DNA of 64,000 nt, from contig CM000694.1 of NCBI GenBank assembly GCA_000149225.2, positions 2,233,623-2,297,622 of the forward strand, read 5' to 3'. This DNA is from Lachancea kluyveri NRRL Y-12651. Taxonomy: Eukaryota > Ascomycota > Saccharomycetes > Saccharomycetales > Saccharomycetaceae. The notes beneath the pieces were generated by a model. That model was not told the DNA's origin. It ran no database searches and saw only the letters and a program-made list of their open reading frames with translations. This document shows, piece after piece, positions 41,601 to 47,792 of the stretch (positions are counted from its first letter, which is position 1; each line of letters starts with the position of its first letter). A program made the position numbers and the translations under genes.

Positions 41601-42015
41601 TTTGACTCGCAGAGCTCGATTACCGCGGTACGTGGGTTATGACCAGGTCATCAAACCGTACAATTTGCGAGAATCACAGGGCCAGTTCTGGCTAAAGACC
41701 GCAAATGGTGGTGAATGCATGGATGACAAGTATTTGGCCCACGTTGTATTACCTGGCAAGGAGCTTGCGGTGATCGTATCCATGAGACATATAATAGAAG
41801 TAATAATCTCCAAGCAGGAAATTGTCTGGAAAGTGAGATACATGGATATTAGTGGGATGATACTAGAGAAGGGTGGTTTGCGAATCGTACTGAAGAACGC
41901 TAACCGCTCGGAATTTTTCATTCCAATTGCAGATGCCACCGAAAGAAGGTTCTTATACCGTCACATTAGCATTGCTGTCACAGAATACAATAAGTACTGC
42001 GAAGCTGCATTATAA
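32689..42015 (+). CDS. VPS13: Bridge-like lipid transfer protein Vps13
   Basis: Vps13 forms a long hydrophobic groove that carries phospholipids between membranes at contact sites of ER, mitochondria, vacuole and prospore membrane. The product has 3108 residues (3144 in S. cerevisiae, YLL040C). The chorein N terminus is plain: MLESLAAGLLNRFLGSYVEN, then LNVGIWSGDVKLRNLKLRK. The mid-to-C part holds the Vps13 adaptor-binding region (about 1850-2500), then the ATG2_C-like amphipathic segment (LGISIAKGGLSFVKKSVFGF, TKDGATGFLKGLGKGLVGLP) and a C-terminal PH-like domain. The frame is open from 32530, but the first 53 codons have no family counterpart. The ATG at 32689 matches the universal MLES start. 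Confidence 0.97.
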   Translation: MLESLAAGLLNRFLGSYVENFDPAQLNVGIWSGDVKLRNLKLRKESLDALNLPIDVNFGFLGELTLVVPWSSLKNKPVKILINDVYLLCAPRDNSSYDPKEQEERELRLKLQKLAELELMNKSKPTTGNDSAKNESFTQSLITKIVDNLQVTIQNIHIRYEDMESVFSEAPYSVGATLSELSAISTDGDWKPSFISITNAITHKLLTLDSLCAYWNTDTKSIFHEDQEELFIRFKESIADKNGVPDHQFLLRPVSGSGRLTLNKTGSTNTQPHVDAQLFFEEFGFDLDDCQYKDILYTVSKLHWYQKTLKYKRLRPEYSVNQNPKGWFEYAARCVLQEIHDKNYKWSWDFIKAKREKRNKYVELWKKKLALPNVEQRLPDEEDEEELKELHKKLSFEDIKIFRAYARKDYTKERLVSKNSTPEPTNSANGGGNGWFSSWWGGNTASKTEEDDLLMTEDQKKELYAAIEFDENKQLIDTINVPKDMVTMKISSMLNRGSFVIKNRNKNLRLGEIVFENCEAEFYQRPDSFLAKFKLHELKIEDGSPHTLYKHIISVKNLRMNNDGDTPELKEPFFQVSFENNPIDESADSSIDVKLRSMTVFYHVHFINEVIKFFSPPKRHLDTVGAIMNAAEATVEGWSTQTRMGIEAILEDHKTVNLNLDLQAPLLIIPLNPHIWDTPCAIVDAGHISISSDLVPKERLKEMKNLSPEEYEKIDTKELRRLMFDRFQLHLNDTQFLIGPDIRSTISNLHLNERDNSFTVLDRIELDFTVDVLILPKALNLPKIRTSGKLPRLRLSLNDYQYKIIMELIDKCIPNFEPFDGDEDTEGEFPYFGESNNYQDLERKNDVAVLRQTLKKLEKMSEVELSQRIFELKFEVESVQLSLFKCIDGATMESSKLVDLVGDKLYLKFAKMAKEMDVYLALHSLNLDDFIEQSNSDEFKRLITSSDVAADEESNLFQLYYNRTQRIVPYNNTLIEVFDQDIDLEMAELKFVLTPKSILTLMNYALTTFTDPAASEVPSDVLRHNEADLEDSPQKINMSMSLEGIIVVLNDDSIKLATLELSAAEIGLLLMPERMCVTAKLGGLQLTDEINEGLSRDSVLRKLISMGGDEVVELTYKTFDDVNNSNNYNSVLDYKTGSMNINFVDESINRILTYLAKFQKMKVLFDRAREAAYNQAGNIESVNNMKLNVLIKAPVIKFPKLVDPRKGIYDDITFYLGELFVENEFINVGKGCINKIEAGIRSGNLSSLFNMENGFVQKLHIIDDLDLHFKIEHDEKAADDLPSFKIEGYFSPLAANLTELQLRYLYILSQRLSSTFTVDESSLQDVEDAAINANAVIAPNAEYEVTSDIFKKPEEESGGTNPNHTQIDFVFEAPDISLTLHNNTEGISSLENHGITRVKLHNFGLTFWMKENMTLKAETHIAAFTVEDIRKNKDNKHTELIPKIASDSYQFMAALTRTKLNEGDLLNLSMTIDSPKLILAMDYLFALKSFLDTAINVKPSAKISEVPENQNKIDSKLSEDEHRGPSKTKFQYCVNVVDSSIILLADPSDTNSEAVVFSAGQLLLADQNILSASANNVGMFLCRMETFNENRVRLLDDFSSSIVIDGRNSTPEKLLTSVQFAVEPLVMRLSLRDIRLAIFIVNRVMALAKENGLVEDTPAETMDINTKYGAFSKEFKKTLSKYAPSVISSLSELSNKRSAPTNETATILRAEKLHADIEGLRLVLIGDIHELPILDMNIKPFSVSAKDWSSEIDAVASLETYANIFNYSRSSWEPLVESFPISFHLSKGSGQDASLVFDVISRKVAEITLSSRSIALLSQIQNSLYDDTRLKPRGAEKPYKIYNDTGLDLNVWIASKEAKDKRGLTTLKNSEVLPWEFEDWRKVRDSLDTDNSQSILGVQVVGSKYKTTLEIDVTSEGEEVYILKPAKNEVHNRLACELKLCEDNIKLITLRSTLLLENTTSTTVQFKMNINDPVTYDIRPGDSRSVPIEEAYSSEILIRPGCEEKYGWSDDALHWESLLSNPRSIRCNSLSTNSKFYFQVDSKFDINEPLAKIYPHMKIVISSPLVVENLLPYDLKFELFDKNEKNKGVKCLKKGERMPIQDVRLENFLLLSVQPDDEGFKMSKPAIINTPKNSELRPENKLSLKHDNGQLLYLQLRYRSIEDTRAKLISIYSPYVILNSTGKDLYVEGDKYNITQCKVSLDGELKYSKPRMFSFCREDDNRSRARIRFKDSSWGIPTSFHAIGQSFDLTMEIPHKNQECNVGVHISEGEGKYKYSKVVEIQPRYIVKNCLDIDIEICECSSGSILTISPSTSVPLYKMRNILNKQLMIKFLGSASEWSSPFLIKDIGSNYLKILKPGIGHKLLKLDIVLEKATIFVHITDAKDRWPYSIRNFSDNEFIFYQRDPRMFDDDDDYSMFEENDDMEFEPLYYRVPPKSVMPYAWDYPAARQKKLIITSRGRKREIQLAEIGNLKPMRMPGRTSDEIPAIVDLNVVADGPTQALVISNYSPEFSLYKLRSSQHTSSSISVAKSDKFEVQEEDKNVYTKVVIAFEGVGISLINAKLQELCYINVKGLELRYNESDLYQTVSWKMKWVQIDNQLFGGIYQNIVYPTAIPNTSKEINNHPVLSGSISKVKDDSHGVLYFKHATILLQELNIQLDEDFLVSLIAFTKIPGASWNQDVKDKLCDEIVVLPQPQAIQKNNDMYFEVFHLQPTLLHLSFARTEHLNAEEEKTSGQNTLMFFVNVLTMALGNINDAPIKLNSLFMDNVRVPLPLLLQAVQTHYGQQFFYQIHKILGSADFLGNPVGLFNNISSGVWDIFYEPYQGYIMNDRPQELGISIAKGGLSFVKKSVFGFSDSMARFTGSVAKGLSVATQDSEFQERRRLLQRKTRSKQSFNGFGSGATSFVSGISSGLGGIALDPYKGATKDGATGFLKGLGKGLVGLPTKTAIGVLDLANNVSEGIRNTTTVLDGALTRRARLPRYVGYDQVIKPYNLRESQGQFWLKTANGGECMDDKYLAHVVLPGKELAVIVSMRHIIEVIISKQEIVWKVRYMDISGMILEKGGLRIVLKNANRSEFFIPIADATERRFLYRHISIAVTEYNKYCEAAL

Positions 42016-42382
42016 AATGCAGGTCTTGTATAATTAAAATCGATGTAATTTCTAACATGGCTCACTTTTGTTTTCTTCCTCCATACAGCCGCCTTCCACC
42101 CCTCTGTGGTGTCATAGGAAACTCCGTCTACAGTAACGTATATAACTATCGGAGCAAACCGGAGTCAAAAAAGCCCACACACCACAAGTAAGACTGGTCC
42201 CCCCCGTCACGCACGCTGCATGCGCTGGTCGGCTCCGAAAAGGCCTTTGGATGGATGCCGCTTCGTTTGTCCGAGTTACTGCGTGAGTATATAAATGGTG
42301 TCCCCCCCGAACCAGCACTGATGGCACTAGCAAATTTCTTTGCTACAAGGAGTTTTCAAGTATTATCTTACAAACTACAGAT
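42016..42382. other. Intergenic region VPS13-SDH2
   Basis: Contains the SDH2 promoter. C-runs occur at 42198-42204 and 42302-42308, and TATATAAA lies at 42288-42295, 88 bp before the SDH2 ATG. No CCAAT/HAP site of full consensus was seen. Confidence 0.5.
42288..42295 (+). promoter_or_regulatory. TATA box of SDH2
   Basis: TATATAAA, 88 bp upstream of the start codon, is at the expected distance. SDH2 is a glucose-repressed respiratory gene in S. cerevisiae, and such genes commonly have TATA promoters. Confidence 0.65.
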
Positions 42383-43171
42383 ATGTACGGCTTGTTGAGA
42401 AGAAATGTTATTGGGCTTGTCAGTAAGAGAGGGCTAGCCACCGAATCCAAGGCTCTTACACCAAGGTTAAAGACTTTTAAGATCTACAGATGGAATCCAG
42501 ACACGCCAGCTGAGAAACCACGTTTGCAGGAGTATAAAGTTGATTTAAACCAATGTGGTCCAATGGTGTTGGATGCTTTGATCAAGATTAAGAATGAACA
42601 AGATCCAACTTTGACTTTCAGAAGATCTTGTAGAGAAGGTATCTGTGGTTCCTGTGCTATGAACATTGGTGGTAGAAACACCTTAGCCTGTCTATGTAGA
42701 ATTGATGAGAACACTTCTAAACAGAGCAAAATTTACCCACTACCCCACATGTACATTGTCAAGGACTTGGTTCCAGATTTGACACACTTCTACAAGCAAT
42801 ACAAGTCTATCCAGCCATACTTACAAAGATCCAAGGTTCCAGAAGACGGAAAGGAAAACTTACAAAGTATCGAAGACCGTAAGAAATTGGACGGTTTGTA
42901 CGAATGTATTTTATGTGCCTGCTGTTCCACCTCATGTCCATCTTATTGGTGGAACCAAGAACAATACTTAGGTCCTGCTGTGTTGATGCAAGCATTCCGT
43001 TGGTTGATTGATTCCAGAGACGAAGCTTCTAGAATGAGAAAGGAGATGCTACAAAACTCCATGTCTTTGTACAGATGCCATACTATCATGAACTGTACCA
43101 GAACCTGTCCAAAGGGTTTGAATCCAGGTAAGGCTATTGCCGAAATTAAAAAGGCCTTGGCAACAGACTAA
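42383..43171 (+). CDS. SDH2: Succinate dehydrogenase iron-sulfur subunit
   Basis: Sdh2 is the electron-carrying subunit of mitochondrial complex II, passing electrons from FAD in Sdh1 to ubiquinone. The 262 residues begin with an Arg-rich presequence ([20 protein letters not shown]). The 2Fe-2S centre lies at about residues 75-98 ([21 protein letters not shown]). The 4Fe-4S and 3Fe-4S ligands lie in [16 protein letters not shown] (about 175-190) and [17 protein letters not shown] (about 232-248). All ligand cysteines are present. It corresponds to YLL041C. Codon use is biased towards highly expressed yeast codons. Confidence 0.98.
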   Translation: MYGLLRRNVIGLVSKRGLATESKALTPRLKTFKIYRWNPDTPAEKPRLQEYKVDLNQCGPMVLDALIKIKNEQDPTLTFRRSCREGICGSCAMNIGGRNTLACLCRIDENTSKQSKIYPLPHMYIVKDLVPDLTHFYKQYKSIQPYLQRSKVPEDGKENLQSIEDRKKLDGLYECILCACCSTSCPSYWWNQEQYLGPAVLMQAFRWLIDSRDEASRMRKEMLQNSMSLYRCHTIMNCTRTCPKGLNPGKAIAEIKKALATD

Positions 43172-43469
43172 AACTTGTTGTAAATTTATTGATTTCATGA
43201 CTAACGATTGATTCTTAGTTGCTAGAACAAACAATTATTTATTATTATTTTATTATTATACCTTTTATCATTACCGTCATCATTATTTATTTTCATTTAA
43301 GTACTTACGTTAAAAGTATTTGAGTATATGTTGTCTTTTTTTCTACGGTAAAGGCTTATTCACTGACCGAGTTTTGATCGCGGTAGCTGGGCGAATCAGA
43401 AGCCGCATAATATTACTCATCACTCACTGGGGGGCCCGAAATCATCAATAGACAAAATACTTCAGTGCA

Positions 43470-43964
43470 ATGATAGAGTATAGTCAATTTTGCCATCAAC
43501 TTCAGACTGATGTTCTATCATTGCTAAGACAGTGGCCACTCTGTGTTGAAATTAATCTACTGCAAGAGAATATACTTCAGTTGATGATTCTGCACACGGA
43601 TATCCCCAACTGCGAGCTACGTGTACGCATTACGTATAACACAGTATACCAAGAGCCATTTCTGACCTTTCAAATTTGGCGTACAGAACTTCTTCAAGAT
43701 GATATTGAGGAGGAACGAATTTGGTTTCCTTCGGATCTTTCAAGAGTACTTAACACAGCACGCTTCAGCATCGGCTTAGACTACATAGATCCTCAAAACA
43801 AGCAGGTGTGGTATAGTTTACATCCTTGTGACACTGCAGAGATCTTAGGCACTAAACATGTTGAGGCCTATTTGCTCAGGTGGTGTTCAGTTTACTTTAC
43901 AGCATTCCAGCACGACTTTAGCAGCCTTTTCGTGAGAAAGTGCACAGAGCGAAGAAAGTCTTGA
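43470..43964 (+). CDS. ATG10: Autophagy E2-like enzyme Atg10
   Basis: Atg10 transfers the ubiquitin-like Atg12 to Atg5, a step needed to build autophagosomes. The product has 164 residues (167 in S. cerevisiae, YLL042C). The active-site cysteine is in WYSLHPCDTAEIL near residue 116, the HPC motif of the family. The upstream strand pattern RVRITYNTVYQEPFLTFQIW matches the Atg3/Atg10 core. The ATG at 43470 is the first in frame. It lies between SDH2 and GOS1 on the same strand, 68 bp before GOS1, so the two mRNAs may overlap. Confidence 0.92.
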   Translation: MIEYSQFCHQLQTDVLSLLRQWPLCVEINLLQENILQLMILHTDIPNCELRVRITYNTVYQEPFLTFQIWRTELLQDDIEEERIWFPSDLSRVLNTARFSIGLDYIDPQNKQVWYSLHPCDTAEILGTKHVEAYLLRWCSVYFTAFQHDFSSLFVRKCTERRKS

Positions 43965-44032
43965 TATTTTGAACAACAAAGCACGGACGAGAATCAAGCT
44001 AATACTAGCACACACAAAAAATAGAAGAAAGT

Positions 44033-44677
44033 ATGGGATCATTCGTCACTGTCAGAGGCCAAGTAATTTCTTTGGAATCCCAGATCGAGTCACTTTTGTC
44101 TCGTTATTCGTCCTTTGCACAAACTTCAAGCTCAGAACCTACTGCTCAGGAAAAATCCTTAAACACAAAACTAGAAAGCTTATTGATACAAAGACAGGAT
44201 GTTTTGGACTCCTTAACAAAAATATGTGACGAAACTCCAAATATCTCTGCCTCCAAGTTATCTCAACTACAACGTCATAAAGAAGTTTTACAAGAACATT
44301 GGCAAAGCTTTCGCAATATTAGATCCTCAATCCAACAGGAACGTAACCGTTTGAACCTGTTATTCAGCGTGAAAAAAGATATTGCTCAACAATCCATTCA
44401 AGATGAAGATGCATACATCAATGATGAATCTCGTCGTATCGATGAATCTCATACTGTTGTAGACAACTTGATCTCACAAGCTTGGGATACAAGAGATCAA
44501 TTCTCTGCTCAAAGGGCCATGCTGCAAAATGCTAATGACAGAATCATGCGAACATTACAACGGGTACCTGGTATTAATAATGTAATTTCTAAAATCAACA
44601 CCAGAAGGAAGAAAAATGCTTTTATTTTGGCAAGCTTGATCTCTATATGTATATTAGTTCTATTCTTCACATGGTAA
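44033..44677 (+). CDS. GOS1: Golgi v-SNARE Gos1
   Basis: Gos1 (GOS28 in animals) is a Qb-SNARE of intra-Golgi transport, pairing with Sed5, Ykt6 and Sft1. The 214 residues start MGSFVTVRGQVISLESQIES, have coiled-coil regions at about 60-105, and end in a SNARE motif (about residues 125-192) followed by a tail anchor (NAFILASLISICILVLFFTW) reaching the last residue. This is the exact layout of the family. It corresponds to YHL031C, which here follows ATG10 (YLL042C). Confidence 0.96.
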   Translation: MGSFVTVRGQVISLESQIESLLSRYSSFAQTSSSEPTAQEKSLNTKLESLLIQRQDVLDSLTKICDETPNISASKLSQLQRHKEVLQEHWQSFRNIRSSIQQERNRLNLLFSVKKDIAQQSIQDEDAYINDESRRIDESHTVVDNLISQAWDTRDQFSAQRAMLQNANDRIMRTLQRVPGINNVISKINTRRKKNAFILASLISICILVLFFTW

Positions 44678-45200
44678 AAATGGAACAGTTAAGGAAGTGC
44701 TGAATACCTCCGTATACATATATACCACTTGGATAAGTTCATAAGTTTTTCTGGCCCTTCTAGAAAGAATCTGAAGTATTTCGACTAGCTCATCATCCAA
44801 AGGAACAGCACTTTCTAACGGTGTACCAGATGCTAAATTAGAGTTATTTGTTAACCAGTGCTTAGAGACCGCATACAAAGCTTACATTAGGTCAAAATTT
44901 TTTTGTACCACGATCTCAGTTAGAGAATTTGATTCTTGAGCAAGGTGGTGTGCTAATCTACATTCACCATGTACGCCTTTATCACACTACATAACTTAGA
45001 TGAGACTATTAAAATGCAGTTAGATAATAACATTGAAAGTTATTACTTCGTTGTCACTTAAAAAAAAAAAACATTCTCAATGACATTACATGTGCGCCAA
45101 ACCAGTTTTCGACCATTGCTCTCACATTTATAATAAATTTACATTATTGAAAACAAAATACAACTGTCCTAATCACCCCAGTGACTAAACAGCACACATG
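44678..45200. other. Long convergent gap between GOS1 and FPS1
   Basis: 523 bp between two gene 3' ends, so no promoter is needed. The first 200 bases hold a 72-codon minus-strand frame (44660-44878) that opens on TTG and has a protein-like composition. The rest is AT-rich, with a poly-A tract at 45060-45071. No RNA gene was seen. Confidence 0.45.
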
Positions 45201-45388
45201 CTATATGGATTTATCGCTCAATTTTTTGAAAATACCTGGTCGCCTTTGTGGTTTTTGAGTCTTTTTTAGTTTTTTTAGTTTTTTTGGTTTTTTTGGTTTT
45301 TTTGATCTTTTTGGTGGAGGAGAGATATTTGATGCCTGGGAACTATCGTCACTGTCACCACCATGGTTTCCGCCATCGTAATCATCGT

Positions 45389-45421
<33 letters not shown>

Positions 45422-47222
45422 CATCATCGTCATCCTCTTCAAAAATCGTGGGAATCCCCTGAGACGGGTTTCTTGCATGAACTTTACGAGATACACTTTT
45501 AAATTGGACTGTTTTAGGAATCTGTTCTTGGCTAGGTGGCTGGTTTTTCTCTAAATCTTTGTTGGTGTCACTTAAATCTTCAGTGCTATGTCTTTCAATC
45601 TGGACGTTATCATCATCGTACATCCATCCACTCACCGAAGAAGTAGCTCTATTTCTAGTCCTCTTTTTCCACCCAGGCCTTCTGATCCAAAATCTCATCA
45701 AAGCCTCTTTGTAAATGGTTAAAGGTAAATTAACTGGGGATTCATGGCCTTGGTATATACAAAGATCGTAGACCATAGCCCCAGTAAAGGCACCAATAAA
45801 TGGTGCGACAATTGGAACCCAAAAAAAGTGGTTATGTGCCTCCCATAGTAGATGACGATCCATGCCAACAGTGTAAAGAGCTAGACGGGGGCCTAAATCA
45901 CGCGCCATATTCATCGCGGCACCAGTTTGTAGGGAAAGAGAAGCGTTCAGACAGTATATCAGAACAAATAACATCAACGGAAATAAGTCAGAAGACAAAC
46001 ATGTATAAGGATCTGTCAGAGCGAATATGCAACACTGTAATATTGCTGTGATTACATATTCGCCGACAAACTGCCTGCTGGAGGATAGGTATGATTGTGG
46101 CACAACACAAAACATACTCAGAACAGTTTCACTTTCGGTCCATGGGATAAAGACTTCTTGTATAACCCTCTCGTAGTATATGAAAATAATCAGGGCACCA
46201 ACGTATGCACCCAACATCTGACCCATTAAATAGTAGGGGACCTTTTTCCAAGGAAAGCCTCTAAAGATGCAGTTGCTTAGTGTTAAAGCAGGATTTAGAT
46301 GTGCACCAGAAATAGCACTACCACCTGCAGAAAAGTAGCCCATTACAACTGCACCAGCCCAACCAAGTGCAATATTATCGAAGTTACCACCAGGGTCCGG
46401 AGTCACCAGATATTGAAGCATAGAAACGTCACTATTGGTTAAATTAGCCTCTATCAATTTTTGGGAAAAAATATTCTTTTGCTGCTGCTGAGACAATCTG
46501 ACTTGGCAAACAACAGCAGAGCCAAATATAATCATCATCATTGTTCCTATGAATTCGGCTAGAAATTCTTTCAGATAGTTATATTTGACAGTAGACCATT
46601 TATTGATGGGGTGATAAGTCGAAGGCAAAACGGTTGGCGTCTGGGGGTTTTGATACAATGTCTTTGGCTTAACCATCATCGGAACGTTATGTATGTGAGG
46701 GTCATTCTCATCTGACCCACCTCTACCAGCGGAATCCGAGTTAACAGAAACGATATCGTTCGAAACTCGAGGCTGCATTGGAGCTGCCGAGTTGCTGGCT
46801 ATGGTGTTTGATCTAGAGGCCCTTGTTGCTGCCCTCGAACGAAACCCAGACGTTGCACCACTACCGCCGCTAGAAGAGACTGCCATCTGGGCGTTAGGAA
46901 TCACTTCTTGGATCAAACAGGGCGTGTCCATGTCCGTATACTGAGGGATGTACGAAGTAGATACGGGTGCAATATGGTGATAACCTGGCGTATACTCCTG
47001 AACATCGTTATCATCATCATCATCTTGTTTGTAAGGAAACGATTTTGGTGCATAGTTAGACGTGTTGTCGCTTCCCCTCTCACCCTGATCGTCACTTAAC
47101 TGCTCAGGATAGGGCGATGCACTATCAGAAAGATACTCGTTCATAATTTCTTGAGGACTTCTCGACGCATGAGGAGAAGTTGAGCGTGGATCTCTCTTGA
47201 AAGAGAAGTAATCCTCTGGCAT
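45201..47222 (-). CDS. FPS1: Aquaglyceroporin Fps1, glycerol export channel
   Basis: Fps1 lets glycerol out of the cell and closes under high osmolarity. The 673 residues (669 in S. cerevisiae, YLL043W) have a long N-terminal regulatory region ending in PMMVKPKTLYQNPQTPTVLP and YHPINKW, which restrains the channel. Six transmembrane helices run from about residue 215 to 500, with pore motifs NPA near residue 310 and NMA near 436. The post-helix stretch YQGHESPVNLPLTIYKEALM is the C-terminal gating segment. The tail then has an aspartate run and a lysine/proline/leucine repeat. The frame opens on TTG at 47279 with no upstream ATG; the first ATG, at 47220-47222, is taken as the start. It is divergent from GUT1. 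Confidence 0.95.
45245..45312 (-). repeat. Lysine-rich short repeat in the FPS1 tail
   Basis: T-rich 9-bp units read on the minus strand as Lys-Lys-Pro and Lys-Lys-Leu triplets. They lie just after the aspartate run and within 30 residues of the C terminus. Confidence 0.75.
45372..45432 (-). repeat. (CAT/CAC)n run coding poly-aspartate in FPS1
   Basis: An ATC/CAT trinucleotide microsatellite codes about 18 aspartates interrupted by Gly and Tyr near the Fps1 C terminus. Opposite-strand frames here are shadows. Confidence 0.85.
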
Positions 47223-47792
47223 TCGACTTGGAGTTGTACAAACGCCTGGTTGATGGCGTTCAAGAAGAAAACGACTCAAAGCTTTGTTCCTATTAAAAGC
47301 AGATCGCTAGCTTCCCGCGCTCAATCAACTGATGGCATTTGGTACGTGGCGGGAAAATTTTTCGAGCACCCCCTGCCTTTCGATTTTTCCGATATTTTTT
47401 ATGATATTTTCCGAGAGTACCTGGTGGGATTGTTTGCTGAAAAACGGGTATTTTGCAGCCCAGTAGCTAGGCACGAACAAAGCTGACTCACTCGTACACA
47501 GATGCTTCAAATAGAGAAGGAAACTGCCGCTTTCATAAGTGAGATAGTCCCGGGAACTAAAAAAACAAATTGTGCCCGAAGCAATATATAGTATGATCGG
47601 ACTTTAGCTGGCTTACCTAAGAGCTGCTCGTACGCGGAGAAGCGGCAAAGCGCGCGGCTGTAGCATAACTTTCTGTTAATCATTCGTGGGGGAGAGGGGG
47701 CTGGGCACAGGTGGGCTCGTTGCTTCTTGGAACTTCGGGCCCAGGGCCAGAGCAAAGTGTATAAAGTATAAAAAGAAAACGAGATCGCAGGA
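47223..47792. promoter_or_regulatory. Shared divergent promoter FPS1/GUT1
   Basis: This 570-bp region lies between the glycerol channel and glycerol kinase genes. Candidate sites are CCCCCT at 47369-47374 and AGGGG at 47695-47699 (STRE type, Msn2/4), GTGGGG at 47686-47691 (Mig1-type GC box), and TATAAAAAG at 47767-47775 towards GUT1. Sites are matched by eye to consensus; binding is inferred. Confidence 0.55.

Noticed and set aside
42112-42333. 73-codon minus-strand frame between VPS13 and SDH2
   Set aside because: Overlaps the SDH2 promoter and TATA box, with no protein-like pattern.
45248-45502. Plus-strand histidine-rich frame over the FPS1 3' end
   Set aside because: Antisense shadow of the aspartate microsatellite and lysine repeats of FPS1.
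47223-47279. N-terminal extension of FPS1 opening on TTG
   Set aside because: No upstream ATG before a stop codon. Yeast rarely starts on TTG, and the ATG at 47222 gives a normal-length protein.
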